NCBI GenBank assembly: GCA_026399475.1
Contig: JAPLQY010000068.1
Span: forward strand, 1 to 64,000
Direction: 5' to 3'
Source of the DNA: Rhodocyclales bacterium
GTDB taxonomy: Bacteria > Pseudomonadota > Gammaproteobacteria > Burkholderiales > Rhodocyclaceae
DNA: 64,000 bases
Shown: positions 31,027-39,821 of the stretch, piece after piece
Position numbering within the stretch: the first letter of the stretch is position 1
Layout: every line of letters begins with the position of its first letter
The notes under the pieces: generated by a model
Told to the model about the DNA's origin: nothing
What the model saw: only the letters and a program-made list of their open reading frames with translations
Database searches by the model: none
Translations under genes and position numbers: made by a program

Positions 31027-32724
31027 TTAGCTGAGACCCCAGACTTCGGACAGGTACTTCCAGTTCACGAAGTAGTAGAGGACGAAGCAGACCAGCAAGG
31101 TGATTGCCAGTACCACTGTACCCGGTACGCTGACATGCTCTTCGCTGCCGGTGCGGGAAGCGCTTGCCGCGACGGACTGATCGGGGATCGGCACGGTCTT
31201 GTCGGAGGTCGGGCCGCCGTCGAGCTTTTTGCCGAACAGCAGGGAGCCGACTACCAGCAGGATCCACAAACCCCCACCAAGCACGGCCAGCACGCCGAAG
31301 ATGCCGGTCAGGCCCATCATCAGGTAAGCAGCGCCAGGCCATTCATACTGGAACGGCGCACCCGAGAAGGCCATGTCCCAGTGACGACGGGAAACGCCGA
31401 GGGTACCGGCACCCATCATGACCAGGGACAGCACGATCATGCTGAGGCCGTACAGGTAGGGCTGGATCTGGCACAGTTTCGGGAAGATCATTTCGCGCTT
31501 GAACAAGGTCGGTACCAGCAGGTAGGTAACTGACATGAACGCCAGCGTAGTGCCGACGACGACTGTTGCGTGGAAATGGCCCGGCACGTAGAAGGTGTTG
31601 TGCATCAGCATGTTGATCTGCTCGGTTCCCAGTACGACACCGGAGATGCCGCCGATGAAGCCGAAGCCGACCAGGGAAATGAACATGCCCGAGAACAGCG
31701 GATTGCCCCAGGGTGCCTTGCGCAGCCACTCGAACAGGCCGTTGTTGAAACCCTTCTTGCGCTGCGCTGCTTCGATCGCACCCGGAACCGTAAAGCCGTG
31801 GATCATTGAGGCCAGTACCGCGAAGTACATGAAGTAGGAGGTATTCAACACCTTCCACTCGGCGCTCATGCCCGGGTCGGACAGCAGGTGGTGCGCGCTG
31901 GCCAGTTGCAGGAACAGGATGTAGAGCAGGAAGGCGAAACGGGAGACCTTCTCCGACAGCGGCTTGGCGCCGAAAGCCACGGCAGCGACCAGATACCAGA
32001 TCGAGACGTGAGCAGCGACGTTGATCTGCTGCGAGGAGTGACCCAGTGCCCACCAGACCATGCGATACAACTCCGGATCGATTTCCTTGATCAGGCCGAG
32101 CGACCAGAGGAAGGTCGGGATCAGGATCGCGGCACCGGAAGCAATGGTGAACACCGCGATGATCGCGGCCGTCATGGCGCCGAAAGTGACCAGCGGAATC
32201 GAACCCGTGTAGGTCTTTTCCCGCTTGGCTACCACCAGCGTGCCGAAGAAGACGCCGCAGCCGATCAGGGCGCCCACCGCAAACAGGATGATGCCGAGAT
32301 AGAAGTGCGGTGCGGCCTGCATCGGCACGTAAGACGTGAACATCACGCTCGAGCCACCCTGGAAGATCGCGACGTTGGTCATGATGCCGCCAATGGCCAT
32401 CAGCCAGAACTGGACCCACGCCAGTTTTGGCGTGGCGAGCCGGCATCGCAGCAGGGTCGACGAGGCGAAGTAGAGCACCGCCATTTCAAAGAAAATGATC
32501 CACAGGATCAGCATGTCGATGCCGTGTGCCGTCAGGATCAGGTAGAACTGGTCTGCCGGCAGCAGTTTGATCGCCGGCCAGCGCGTCAGGATCACCAGCA
32601 GCGCGGTGATGCCGCCCACCAGCAGCCAGAGGACGCCGGCTACGGCGTTCCAGCGCATCAGTTTGTCGGCATCGAGGTCGAATTGCAGCCCGGTGCGCGG
32701 ACAGGTACGATATGTAGTTGCCAT
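31027..32724 (-). CDS. Heme-copper oxidase-type subunit I, probable sNOR-type nitric oxide reductase (NorY-like)
   Basis: A 565-residue membrane protein with 13-14 helices, related to B-type oxidases. All metal ligands are present: His67 (low-spin heme, LTAHGID), His229 (GHSSQQINVAAHV), His278-His279 (ASAHHLLSDPG), His383 and His385 (VPGHFHATVVV). At position His229+4, where O2-reducing enzymes of this type have the cross-linked Tyr, this protein has Gln233. That points to a nitric oxide reductase subfamily derived from oxidases. The neighbours (CuA subunit upstream, SenC downstream) match norSY-senC clusters described in nitrifiers. Enzymatic NO reduction is inferred; an unusual O2 reductase is the alternative. 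Confidence 0.8.
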   Translation of the reverse strand: MATTYRTCPRTGLQFDLDADKLMRWNAVAGVLWLLVGGITALLVILTRWPAIKLLPADQFYLILTAHGIDMLILWIIFFEMAVLYFASSTLLRCRLATPKLAWVQFWLMAIGGIMTNVAIFQGGSSVMFTSYVPMQAAPHFYLGIILFAVGALIGCGVFFGTLVVAKREKTYTGSIPLVTFGAMTAAIIAVFTIASGAAILIPTFLWSLGLIKEIDPELYRMVWWALGHSSQQINVAAHVSIWYLVAAVAFGAKPLSEKVSRFAFLLYILFLQLASAHHLLSDPGMSAEWKVLNTSYFMYFAVLASMIHGFTVPGAIEAAQRKKGFNNGLFEWLRKAPWGNPLFSGMFISLVGFGFIGGISGVVLGTEQINMLMHNTFYVPGHFHATVVVGTTLAFMSVTYLLVPTLFKREMIFPKLCQIQPYLYGLSMIVLSLVMMGAGTLGVSRRHWDMAFSGAPFQYEWPGAAYLMMGLTGIFGVLAVLGGGLWILLVVGSLLFGKKLDGGPTSDKTVPIPDQSVAASASRTGSEEHVSVPGTVVLAITLLVCFVLYYFVNWKYLSEVWGLS

Positions 32725-32736
32725 CTATGGCCTCCC

Positions 32737-33291
32737 TTATTTCACGTAAATACGGCCAAGCATCGTGTGGTGCCCGATGCCGCAGTATTCGTTACAGACG
32801 ATGGCGTAGGTGCCGGCCTTGGTCGGTGTCATCTTGACCACATGCTCATAGCCGGGAAGAACCTGGATATTGATGTTCACCGGTTGCAGCGAGAAGCCAT
32901 GGTTGTAGTCGACCGAGGACAAGTGGATCTTGTAGGTCTTGCCGGCTTCCAGTTCAAGGATCGGATACCAGGACCAGAGGCGTGCCAGCAGGAAGGCCTC
33001 GCCCTTGGCGTTCGGCTTGACTACCGGAAGCTGCTGGTCAGGATTGGCCAGATTGGGCTCGGTGCGAATCGTGTTTTCCTTGACGAAGGCATCGGTCTTG
33101 GCCTGGAACATCTCGGTAGTCGTCCTGTAAACCTCGTTCGAGAGGTTCTGCTTACCGTTGATATGCCAATAGACCATCATGGTGAACATGATCATGGCCC
33201 AGACAAAGGCGATACCGATCCAGGCCCATTCTTGCCCGGCGATCGGCTGTTTCCACCACAACCGCTCTGCTGGCGGCAGGATTGCACTCAT
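32737..33291 (-). CDS. Subunit II with CuA centre (NorS-like)
   Basis: A 184-residue protein: one membrane helix near the N-terminus (WIGIAFVWAMIMFTMMVYWHI) and a cupredoxin domain. The CuA ligands are intact: His in VDYNHGF, and CNEYCGIGHHTM giving two Cys, a His and a Met with the backbone Glu. It accepts electrons from a cytochrome c or other periplasmic donor and passes them to subunit I, whose gene starts 12 bases downstream. The single membrane helix and short length are typical of B-type oxidases and sNOR. Confidence 0.87.
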   Translation of the reverse strand: MSAILPPAERLWWKQPIAGQEWAWIGIAFVWAMIMFTMMVYWHINGKQNLSNEVYRTTTEMFQAKTDAFVKENTIRTEPNLANPDQQLPVVKPNAKGEAFLLARLWSWYPILELEAGKTYKIHLSSVDYNHGFSLQPVNINIQVLPGYEHVVKMTPTKAGTYAIVCNEYCGIGHHTMLGRIYVK

Positions 33292-33318
33292 ATGATTCTC
33301 CCTGGTTGACTGGATTGC

Positions 33319-33468
33319 TTACTTGGCGAGGGGGACACTCATGATGTCCACGACGCCCCATAAAATGTAGATAAGACCGGGAGACGCTACTCCCAGGAAC
33401 AGGAGCAGGAAGTGGTTGTCCAGCAACTTCTGCATGAATGGAACATCTTCGTCATTGTTATTCGCCAT
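33319..33468 (-). CDS. Small single-helix accessory subunit
   Basis: A 49-residue protein with an acidic N-terminus and one membrane helix (FLLLFLGVASPGLIYILWGVV). It precedes the CuA subunit gene by 27 bases and has a good ribosome-binding site (AGAGGG). Size, topology and position correspond to the tiny subunit IIa of B-type heme-copper oxidases. It is too short for sequence-based proof. Confidence 0.7.
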   Translation of the reverse strand: MANNNDEDVPFMQKLLDNHFLLLFLGVASPGLIYILWGVVDIMSVPLAK

Positions 33469-33574
33469 GTGTCTGCCCTCTATCGTTAGCGCGCTGCAGC
33501 GCGCGGTTGAAACGAACCTCTGGAAACTGATACGGATGGGGTGCGAGGATAACCCGACCCGGACCATTTGTAAT

Positions 33575-33588
33575 TTGATCCAGAACAA
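33575..33588 (-). promoter_or_regulatory. Near-consensus FNR/Anr/Dnr box
   Basis: On the minus strand the site reads TTGTT-CTGG-ATCAA, matching TTGAT-N4-ATCAA at nine of ten positions. It is about 107 bases upstream of the first gene of the small subunit-NorS-NorY block, a distance that allows an activator at -41.5 with a leader of about 70 bases. It suggests induction by low oxygen or NO through an FNR/Dnr regulator. Confidence 0.5.
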
Positions 33589-33615
33589 GAAATCGCCCCA
33601 TTACCAAGGGTTTCC

Positions 33616-33645
33616 ATGCTGCGGTGCGACAAAGCGTCGCAGCAT
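33616..33645. terminator. Hairpin between the MBL-fold gene and the NOR-type operon
   Basis: ATGCTGCG and CGCAGCAT form an 8-bp stem around a 14-base loop, with TTGTTTT following on the plus strand. It lies 41 bases past the stop of the MBL-fold gene, so it may end that transcript, though the minus strand lacks a T-tract. Confidence 0.4.
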
Positions 33646-33686
33646 TGTTTTGGCGGCTAAAGCTGGAACAAGCTTCCCTGACTCGG

Positions 33687-34637
33687 TCAGGCAGCTTCCT
33701 GGGCTTCCAGCCAGAAGGCAAGGCCCTGCGCGTTGAGTTCGAGGTCGAGATGCCAGATATCCAGAATCTCGGCATCGCTGAGGCGGCAGCCGTGGATGTG
33801 TGCTTCCTGCAGCAGGAGAGCGGTCAGGCCCTCGCGGATGCGTGCCGTCTTGTCCTCGTCTTCGCTGGCGGCGAGCGCAATCGCGACATACTGGTCGAGC
33901 AGTGCCAGCACTTTTCGGCCGAGTTCGGCAGGCGCCGCCAGCCGGCTGAAGTGCGTCAGATAGACCGCATCCGGATTGAAGGAGAGCATGCGCTCGATGG
34001 AGTTGCGCATTTCGTCAGGATCGAACTGGATCGGTGTCGACGAGGGGAAGATCAGCGGGCGGCCTTCGACATCCAGTTCGCGGTAGGAAATGCCGAAGGT
34101 GTCGCCGGTGAAAATCCCGCTGGTCTGGCGGTCCACGATGGCGATGTGGTGGCGGGCGTGGCCGGGCGAATCGATGCACAGCAATTCGCGCGAACCGAGG
34201 CGCAACACCGTGTTGTCATGGGCTTCAATGATGCGTTCGGCAGCGATCGGGATCAGCTTGCCGTACATTTTTCGCGCCCGCTCCTGGCCATACACGCCTT
34301 CGACGCCGGCCATCAGTTTGGTCGGCTCGATCATGTGCCGCGCCCCGCGCGGATGCACCACCAGCCGGGCGTTGGGAAAGGCTTCCATCATCACGCCGGC
34401 GCCGCCGGCATGGTCGAGATGGATGTGGGTGAGGATCACGTAATCTACCGCGTCGGGATCGAGGCCGCGCGCGGCCAGCGCCGCCAGCGCCCGCGGCATG
34501 ACCTCGAAGTTGGCGGTGTCCACGAAGGCCGCGCGGCCCTCGCTTTCGATCAGGTGGATGGCCGCGAGCAGGGGGCGGACGTAGCCGGCATCGAAGGCGT
34601 AGATGCCGTTGTGGTAGTCGATCAAGGCGCTGGTCAT
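33687..34637 (-). CDS. Metallo-beta-lactamase-fold hydrolase
   Basis: A 316-residue protein. The metal site THIHLDHAGG (HxHxDH) is at about residue 74, with further ligands in GHARHHIAI and FTGDTFG, and a late His in YLTHFSR. The C-terminal 110 residues are an extra helical region. Family members include glyoxalase II-like thioesterases, lactonases and sulfur dioxygenases; the sulfur dioxygenase pattern is not evident and the substrate is unknown. The ATG was preferred to a start 21 codons upstream because that extension runs through the REP-like repeat. It is probably in one unit with the upstream dehydrogenase genes. Confidence 0.8.
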   Translation of the reverse strand: MTSALIDYHNGIYAFDAGYVRPLLAAIHLIESEGRAAFVDTANFEVMPRALAALAARGLDPDAVDYVILTHIHLDHAGGAGVMMEAFPNARLVVHPRGARHMIEPTKLMAGVEGVYGQERARKMYGKLIPIAAERIIEAHDNTVLRLGSRELLCIDSPGHARHHIAIVDRQTSGIFTGDTFGISYRELDVEGRPLIFPSSTPIQFDPDEMRNSIERMLSFNPDAVYLTHFSRLAAPAELGRKVLALLDQYVAIALAASEDEDKTARIREGLTALLLQEAHIHGCRLSDAEILDIWHLDLELNAQGLAFWLEAQEAA

Positions 34638-34650
34638 GGTGCAATTTTCT

Positions 34651-34742
34651 CGCAGGAGTGAGCTTGCTCGCGATTGCCTCGGTTCGCCAGTGCTTTGCAT
34701 GCCGGGGATTCCCCTTCGGGGGCCGGCAAAGCTGGCTCCTAC
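34651..34742. repeat. REP/REPIN-like palindromic repeat pair
   Basis: The left part reads GCAGGAGTGAGCTTGCTCGC and the right part, inverted, GTAGGAGCCAGCTTTGCCGG. Both resemble the Pseudomonas-type REP core GTAGGAGCGAGCTTGCTCGC. Facing each other 50 bases apart they form a REPIN-like unit. The right end overlaps the stop codon of the GMC oxidoreductase gene. Confidence 0.65.
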
Positions 34743-36364
34743 GCCTTCCGCGCGGCGCGGATCAGCGCCGCGCCGCGTTCGGCGATCATGATGGTCGGGG
34801 TGTTGGTGTTGCCCGAGGTGATGGTCGGCATGATCGAAGCGTCGACCACGCGCAGTCGCGCCACGCCTCGCACGCGCAGCTCCGGATCGACCACGGCTTG
34901 CGCGTCATCGGCCCGGCCCATGGCGCAGGTGCAGGTGGGGTGGAAGATCGTGGTGCCGATGTTGCCGGCGGCCATTGCGAGTTCCTCGTCGCTCTGGAAC
35001 TGCGCGCCGGGCAGGAACTCCTCGGGCCGGTAGGCTTCCATGGCCGGCTGCGCCACCACCTGTCGCGTCAGGCGCAGGGCGCGGGCGGCGACCTGGCGGT
35101 CCTGTTCGGTCGACAGGTAGTTCGGCGCGATGAGCGGTGCGCTGCCCGGGTCGCGGTCACGGATCTTCACCGTGCCGCGCGAGCTGGGGCGCAGGTTGCA
35201 GACGCTGGCGGTGAAGGCCGGAAAGCGGTGCAGGGGATCGCCGAACTTGTCCAGCGACAGCGGCTGGACATGGAATTCCAGGTCGGGCGTGGCGACCTCG
35301 GGTGCGGAACGGAAGAAGCCGCCGAGCTGGCTCGGCGCCATTGACAGCGGGCCAGAGCGGAACAGCGCATATTCGAGGGCCATCATGGCCTTGCCCCAGA
35401 GGCTGTTGGCGGTCTGGTTCAGGGTCTTGATGCCATGCACCTTGAAGATCATGCGCAACTGCAGGTGATCCTGCAAATTGCCGCCGACACCGGGCAGCTC
35501 ATGCACCAGAGGCACGCCGTGTTGCTGCAACAGCGCGCCGGGACCGATGCCCGAGCGTTGCAGGATCGCGGGCGAGCCGATCGCGCCCGCGGTCAGCACG
35601 GTTTCGATGCGCGCCCCGGCGCGGTGCCGAGTGTTACCGTGGCCGCCGAGGCTGAACTCGACACCGCGGGCTTCGCGCCCCTCCATGACGACCTTGTCGA
35701 TCAGGGCACCGGTGACGACCTTGAGGTTGGTGCGGTGCTGCACCGGGCGCAGCATGGCTTTCGAGGCATTCCAGCGCACGCCCTTCTTCTGGTTGACCTC
35801 GAAGTGGCCGATGCCGAAATTGTCGCCGCGGTTGTAGTCCTCAATGAAGGGAATGCCGGCCTGCTGTGCGGCTTCCACATAGCGGTCGAGCACGTCCCAG
35901 TGCAGGCGCTGCTTCTCCACGCGCCACTCGCCCTTGTCGCCGTGCATCTCGTCGGCACCGCGCCAGTAGTCCTCGCTCTGCTTGAACACCGGCAGCACGT
36001 TTTCCCAGTTCCAGCGCGAGTCGCCCGTGAGCTGCGCCCATTCCTCGTAGTCGCGGACCTGGCCACGCAGGCAGAGCATGGCGTTGATCGAGGAACTGCC
36101 GCCCAGCACCTTGCCGCGCGCGTATCCGATGGACCGGCCGTTGAGGCCGGGCTCGGCTTCCGTCTTGTAGCACCAGTCGGTGCGCGGGTTGTTGATGCAG
36201 TAGAGGTAGCCGATCGGAATGTGTATCCAGATCCAGTCATCCTTCGCGCCGGCTTCGAGCAGCAGCACCGTGACGTCCGGGTCGGCCGAGAGGCGGTTGG
36301 CCACGACACAACCGGCTGTGCCGCCGCCGACGACCACGTAGTCGAACTCGCCGAAATCATTCAT
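34739..36364 (-). CDS. GMC-family FAD oxidoreductase (choline/alcohol dehydrogenase type)
   Basis: A 541-residue flavoprotein. The FAD-binding motif DYVVVGGGTAGCVVANRLS is at the N-terminus, the first GMC signature is near GYARGKVLGGSSSINAM, and the second near GAIGSPAILQRSGIG. The C-terminal region has HPTCTCAMG with the active-site His/Asn area and MPTITSGNTNTPTIMIAE. It is of the BetA/AlkJ size class. Such enzymes oxidise alcohols to aldehydes with electrons going to quinone. Placed next to MmsA, it may oxidise a hydroxyacid or polyol intermediate rather than choline; no betB or betI is nearby. Confidence 0.88.
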   Translation of the reverse strand: MNDFGEFDYVVVGGGTAGCVVANRLSADPDVTVLLLEAGAKDDWIWIHIPIGYLYCINNPRTDWCYKTEAEPGLNGRSIGYARGKVLGGSSSINAMLCLRGQVRDYEEWAQLTGDSRWNWENVLPVFKQSEDYWRGADEMHGDKGEWRVEKQRLHWDVLDRYVEAAQQAGIPFIEDYNRGDNFGIGHFEVNQKKGVRWNASKAMLRPVQHRTNLKVVTGALIDKVVMEGREARGVEFSLGGHGNTRHRAGARIETVLTAGAIGSPAILQRSGIGPGALLQQHGVPLVHELPGVGGNLQDHLQLRMIFKVHGIKTLNQTANSLWGKAMMALEYALFRSGPLSMAPSQLGGFFRSAPEVATPDLEFHVQPLSLDKFGDPLHRFPAFTASVCNLRPSSRGTVKIRDRDPGSAPLIAPNYLSTEQDRQVAARALRLTRQVVAQPAMEAYRPEEFLPGAQFQSDEELAMAAGNIGTTIFHPTCTCAMGRADDAQAVVDPELRVRGVARLRVVDASIMPTITSGNTNTPTIMIAERGAALIRAARKA

Positions 36365-36382
36365 TCAAAACCTTTCAAGAAT

Positions 36383-37900
36383 CTACTTGTTCACCGGCAT
36401 GACGAACTCCGGGCCCTTCGATTCGGAGCCGGGCCAGCGCTGCATGATGCTCTTGTAGCGGGTGTAGAAGCGCACGCCTTCCTCGCCGTAGATGTGGTGG
36501 TCGCCGAACAGGCTGGCCTTCCAGCCACCGAAGGAATGCCAGGCCATGGGCACCGGAATCGGCACGTTGATGCCGATCATGCCGACCTCGATTTTCTGCA
36601 CGAAGGCCTGCGCCGTGCCGCCGTCGCGGGTGAAGCAGGCAACGCCGTTGGCGAAGCTGTGGCGGTTGATCAGTTCCACCGCCGCGGCGAAGGTCGGCAC
36701 ACGCACCACGCACAACACCGGGCCGAAGATCTCTTCACGGTAGATGCTCATTTCGGGGCTTACGTTATCGAACAGCGTCGGGTTGATGAAGAAGCCCGCG
36801 GCCAGCTCGCCGGTCAGTCCCTCGCGGCCGTCGAGCACCAGCGTCGCGCCTTCCTGCACGCCGGCAGCAATATAGCTGGCCACCCTGACGCGATGGACCG
36901 CGGTCACCAGCGGCCCCATCTCGACGTTCGCCGCATCGCCGGCGCCGACTTTGAGCTTCTTCGCCCGTTCGACGACACGGGCCACCAGTTCGTCGGCACA
37001 GCTGCCGACCGCCACCGCCACCGAGATCGCCATGCAGCGTTCGCCGGCCGAGCCGTAGGCGGCGCCGATCAGCGCATCGGCCGCGCCGTCGAGGTCGGCG
37101 TCGGGCATCACCACCATGTGGTTCTTCGCCCCGCCCAGTGCCTGCACGCGCTTGCCGTGGGCAATGCCGGTCTGCTGGATGTATTTCGCGATCGGCGTCG
37201 AGCCGACAAAGGACACGGCCTGCACGTCCGGATGTTCGAGCAGGGCGTCCACCGCTTCCTTGTCGCCCTGCACCACGCTGAAGGCGCCCGCCGGCAAGCC
37301 GGCTTCGCGCAGCAGTTCGGCCGCCAGCATCGAAGGCGAGGGATCGCGCTCCGAGGGTTTCAGCACGAAGGTGTTGCCGCAGGCCAGCGCCATCGGCGCC
37401 ATCCACATCGGCACCATGAAAGGAAAGTTGAAGGGCGTGATGCCGGCCGTGACCCCCAGCGGCATGCGCTGGCTCCAGTGGTCGATGCCGCCGCCGATGC
37501 CGTGCGAATGCTGGCCCTTGAGCAACTGCGGAATGCCGCAGGCGAACTCGATGACTTCAAGGCCCCGCTGCACTTCGCCCAGCGCATCGGGCAGGGTCTT
37601 GCCATGCTCGGCGCTGAGCAGCCGGGCGAGGTCGCCGGAATATTGCTCGACCAGGTCGCGGAACTTGAACATCACCCGCGCCCGCCGCTGCGGCGCCGCT
37701 CCGCCCCAGTCAGGGAAGGCCGCGCGCGCCGCGGCGACGGCGCGATCGACGTCGCCGCGGGAAGCCAGCGCGACGTGTCGCGCAACGCGACCCTGCGCCG
37801 GATTGAATACCTCGCTGCGCCGTGTGCCGGCGCCGGCATCGGCTTGTCCGTTGATCCAGTGGCCGACAAGGTCGGCGGCGTTGATGAATTGCAGGCTCAT
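36383..37900 (-). CDS. mmsA: Methylmalonate-semialdehyde dehydrogenase (CoA-acylating)
   Basis: A 505-residue aldehyde dehydrogenase that converts methylmalonate or malonate semialdehyde with CoA and NAD+ to propionyl- or acetyl-CoA in valine, beta-alanine and inositol breakdown. The MmsA pattern is clear: [43 protein letters not shown], and catalytic Cys in [11 protein letters not shown] at about residue 287. Length is normal. The ATG with GAGGAAGCC upstream was preferred to an in-frame ATG seven codons earlier. It is the first gene of a probable mmsA, GMC oxidoreductase, MBL-hydrolase unit. Confidence 0.93.
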   Translation of the reverse strand: MSLQFINAADLVGHWINGQADAGAGTRRSEVFNPAQGRVARHVALASRGDVDRAVAAARAAFPDWGGAAPQRRARVMFKFRDLVEQYSGDLARLLSAEHGKTLPDALGEVQRGLEVIEFACGIPQLLKGQHSHGIGGGIDHWSQRMPLGVTAGITPFNFPFMVPMWMAPMALACGNTFVLKPSERDPSPSMLAAELLREAGLPAGAFSVVQGDKEAVDALLEHPDVQAVSFVGSTPIAKYIQQTGIAHGKRVQALGGAKNHMVVMPDADLDGAADALIGAAYGSAGERCMAISVAVAVGSCADELVARVVERAKKLKVGAGDAANVEMGPLVTAVHRVRVASYIAAGVQEGATLVLDGREGLTGELAAGFFINPTLFDNVSPEMSIYREEIFGPVLCVVRVPTFAAAVELINRHSFANGVACFTRDGGTAQAFVQKIEVGMIGINVPIPVPMAWHSFGGWKASLFGDHHIYGEEGVRFYTRYKSIMQRWPGSESKGPEFVMPVNK

Positions 37901-38045
37901 GGCTTCCTCTGTGCGCGGCACGAATGACCCGCATTGCAGCGTGATGCCGTGACTAAGTCAAGCGCGGACCCTCCGCGCAAGAACAGCGCAAGAACATTTC
38001 TTGCGCGGACCCGCGGCGTATGGCAGAATGCGCGCCTTCTCACGT

Positions 38046-38122
38046 GGAGTGGTAGTTCAGTTGGTTAGAATACCGGCCTGTCACGCCGGGGGTCGCGGGT
38101 TCGAGTCCCGTCCACTCCGCCA
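38046..38122 (+). tRNA. tRNA-Asp (GTC)
   Basis: The 7-bp acceptor stem GGAGTGG/CCACTCC, D-arm TTCAGTTGGTTAGAA, anticodon arm CCGGCCTGTCACGCCGG with anticodon GTC, T-arm with GGTTCGAGTCC and an encoded CCA end are all present. It is a single tRNA gene with no obvious terminator and is flanked by unrelated operons. Confidence 0.97.
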
Positions 38123-38261
38123 ACATATTTCCGCAAGTTGCTGACTCGGAACAGTTTCAGCAGACGAGCGACCGAAACGCCTCACTTGGCATCCTGCCGG
38201 GCGAGGCGTTCGTACTTCCGGGCCGGGGTATTATTCGCGGCAGACACCCATCAGGACTCTT

Positions 38262-39821
38262 TTGTTGAAAATTCCTCCCGTTGAACCCGGCACCGTCGGC
38301 CCGTGCCCGGTAGCACCCGATGCCTTGCAGGGCATCGTTCGCCAGCAGACCAACCCCGCACGCTGGAATGGCGCGGGCTGGCAGGATTTCGTCGCGGCCT
38401 TGCGCGCGGTCGGCGTGGAGCTTGCCGAGGGCACTGCTGCCTGCGGCGTATATGCCACCGATGCCGGCGGTACCGCCTACGGCTTGCCGCATGGCGTGGT
38501 GATTGCGCGCAGTGCTGCGCAGGTTTCGCTGCTGCTCAAGGCAGCCCAGGCCCACCGGGTGCCGGTGACGGTGCGCGGCGGCGGGCTGACTACCGAGGGC
38601 GAGTCGGTGGCCTTCGGCGGCGTGCTGCTCGACATGACCGGCATGAGCCGTGTGGTGAGCGTGGATGCCGCCGCGCTGACGGTGCGCACCGAGGCCGGCA
38701 TCTACTGGCACAGCCTGGCCGAGGAACTGCGCCGCGAAAATCTCGACTACCTCTCGGCGCCGCTCAATCTGACCGCGTCGGTTGGCGGCACGCTGGGCGT
38801 CGGCGGCATCGACGTCAATTCGGCGCGACTGGGCTGCAGTGCCGACCAAGCCCTGTCGCTGCAGGTGGTCACCCCGACCGGCGAGATTGTCGAATGTTCG
38901 GACAGCGAGAACCCGGAACTGTTCCAGCGCGTGATCCTGGGTTACGGCCAGTTCGGCGTCATCACCGAAGCGACCCTGCGCGTGCGCCCCTACACGCCGG
39001 TCTCGATGCACTACTATTACTATTCCTCGCTGCGCACCGCGATCGAGGATCTGCAAATGCTCGACCGCAATGACGCCAGCGACTATTCGGGCATTCTCAC
39101 CATCATGGATTGTGCGGTGAACCTGCTGGTGGCCTTCGACTCCGACGAGCGTCAAGCGGCGTTTCGCAAAGACTGGGAGTCTCGCCTGCGCGGCTACGGC
39201 GAGTTCGGCTTCGCGCTGTGCATGGCCGGACACTATGCCCTGCGGCCATGGAAGCTGGGCGAGGCCCTGTACCTGCTGCAACGCAAGCGCGAGGTGTTCC
39301 CCGAGTTTCGCCGCACCGAGTACATGCGGAACGGCAAGATGCATGACCGCACCGTTGTCTATTCGCGAGCAGTATGGAAATACTGGGGTTCGCGGAACAT
39401 GGTGATCCCCGATCTGGCGACGTCGGCCGACCGTTTTGTCGAGGCCGTGGAACGTGGCAACGCAGTGTGCCGCAAGTATTTCAGGCGCTACACGCTGTAT
39501 TGCGTCGGCATCAGGCTGCGATCCGATCACGCGGCCCACTACGAAATGTCCTGCGTCCCGCCCGGTGCGGAGGGTTGGGCCTATGGCTGCGAATTCGAGC
39601 CGATGATCGAGGGCAAGGTATACAGCCGCGATCATTTTCAGGCCTTCAAGAACGCAATCTACGACATCGGCGTCGACATGGGCGCCAGCTACTACCGCTT
39701 CGGCGGCATGATGAAAGGCTACATCCGCCGCGTGTTCGGTGACGCCCTGGTGGACACGCATCTGGCCATGAAGCGGCGTGCCGATCCGGCGATGATCCTC
39801 AACCGGGACGTGATTTTCTGA
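38262..39821 (+). CDS. FAD-linked oxidase (GlcD/BBE-like, FAD_binding_4)
   Basis: A 519-residue flavoprotein of the vanillyl-alcohol oxidase/GlcD superfamily. The PCMH-type FAD domain shows VIARSAAQVSLLLKAAQ, VTVRGGGLTTEGESVA and the pyrophosphate-binding LNLTASVGGTLGVGGID, followed by YGQFGVITEATLRV. The C-terminal half has no close match that I recognise and no obvious covalent His attachment. The start is TTG with AGGA about eight bases upstream. Its stop overlaps the start of the Fe-S gene in ATG/TGA fashion, forming a three-gene operon. It probably oxidises a hydroxy compound and passes electrons to the Fe-S partner. Confidence 0.75.
   Translation: MLKIPPVEPGTVGPCPVAPDALQGIVRQQTNPARWNGAGWQDFVAALRAVGVELAEGTAACGVYATDAGGTAYGLPHGVVIARSAAQVSLLLKAAQAHRVPVTVRGGGLTTEGESVAFGGVLLDMTGMSRVVSVDAAALTVRTEAGIYWHSLAEELRRENLDYLSAPLNLTASVGGTLGVGGIDVNSARLGCSADQALSLQVVTPTGEIVECSDSENPELFQRVILGYGQFGVITEATLRVRPYTPVSMHYYYYSSLRTAIEDLQMLDRNDASDYSGILTIMDCAVNLLVAFDSDERQAAFRKDWESRLRGYGEFGFALCMAGHYALRPWKLGEALYLLQRKREVFPEFRRTEYMRNGKMHDRTVVYSRAVWKYWGSRNMVIPDLATSADRFVEAVERGNAVCRKYFRRYTLYCVGIRLRSDHAAHYEMSCVPPGAEGWAYGCEFEPMIEGKVYSRDHFQAFKNAIYDIGVDMGASYYRFGGMMKGYIRRVFGDALVDTHLAMKRRADPAMILNRDVIF

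Noticed and set aside
31027-32724. Calling subunit I a cbb3- or aa3-type oxidase
   Set aside because: It lacks CcoO/CcoP partners, has a CuA subunit II, and the catalytic Tyr position is Gln, so neither label fits.
34739-36364. Naming the GMC oxidoreductase betA (choline dehydrogenase)
   Set aside because: No betaine aldehyde dehydrogenase, betI or choline transporter is adjacent, and GMC enzymes of this size have many substrates.
35435-37927. Plus-strand open frame of 830 codons opposite the GMC oxidoreductase and mmsA genes
   Set aside because: It spans two well-supported minus-strand genes and shows no motif.
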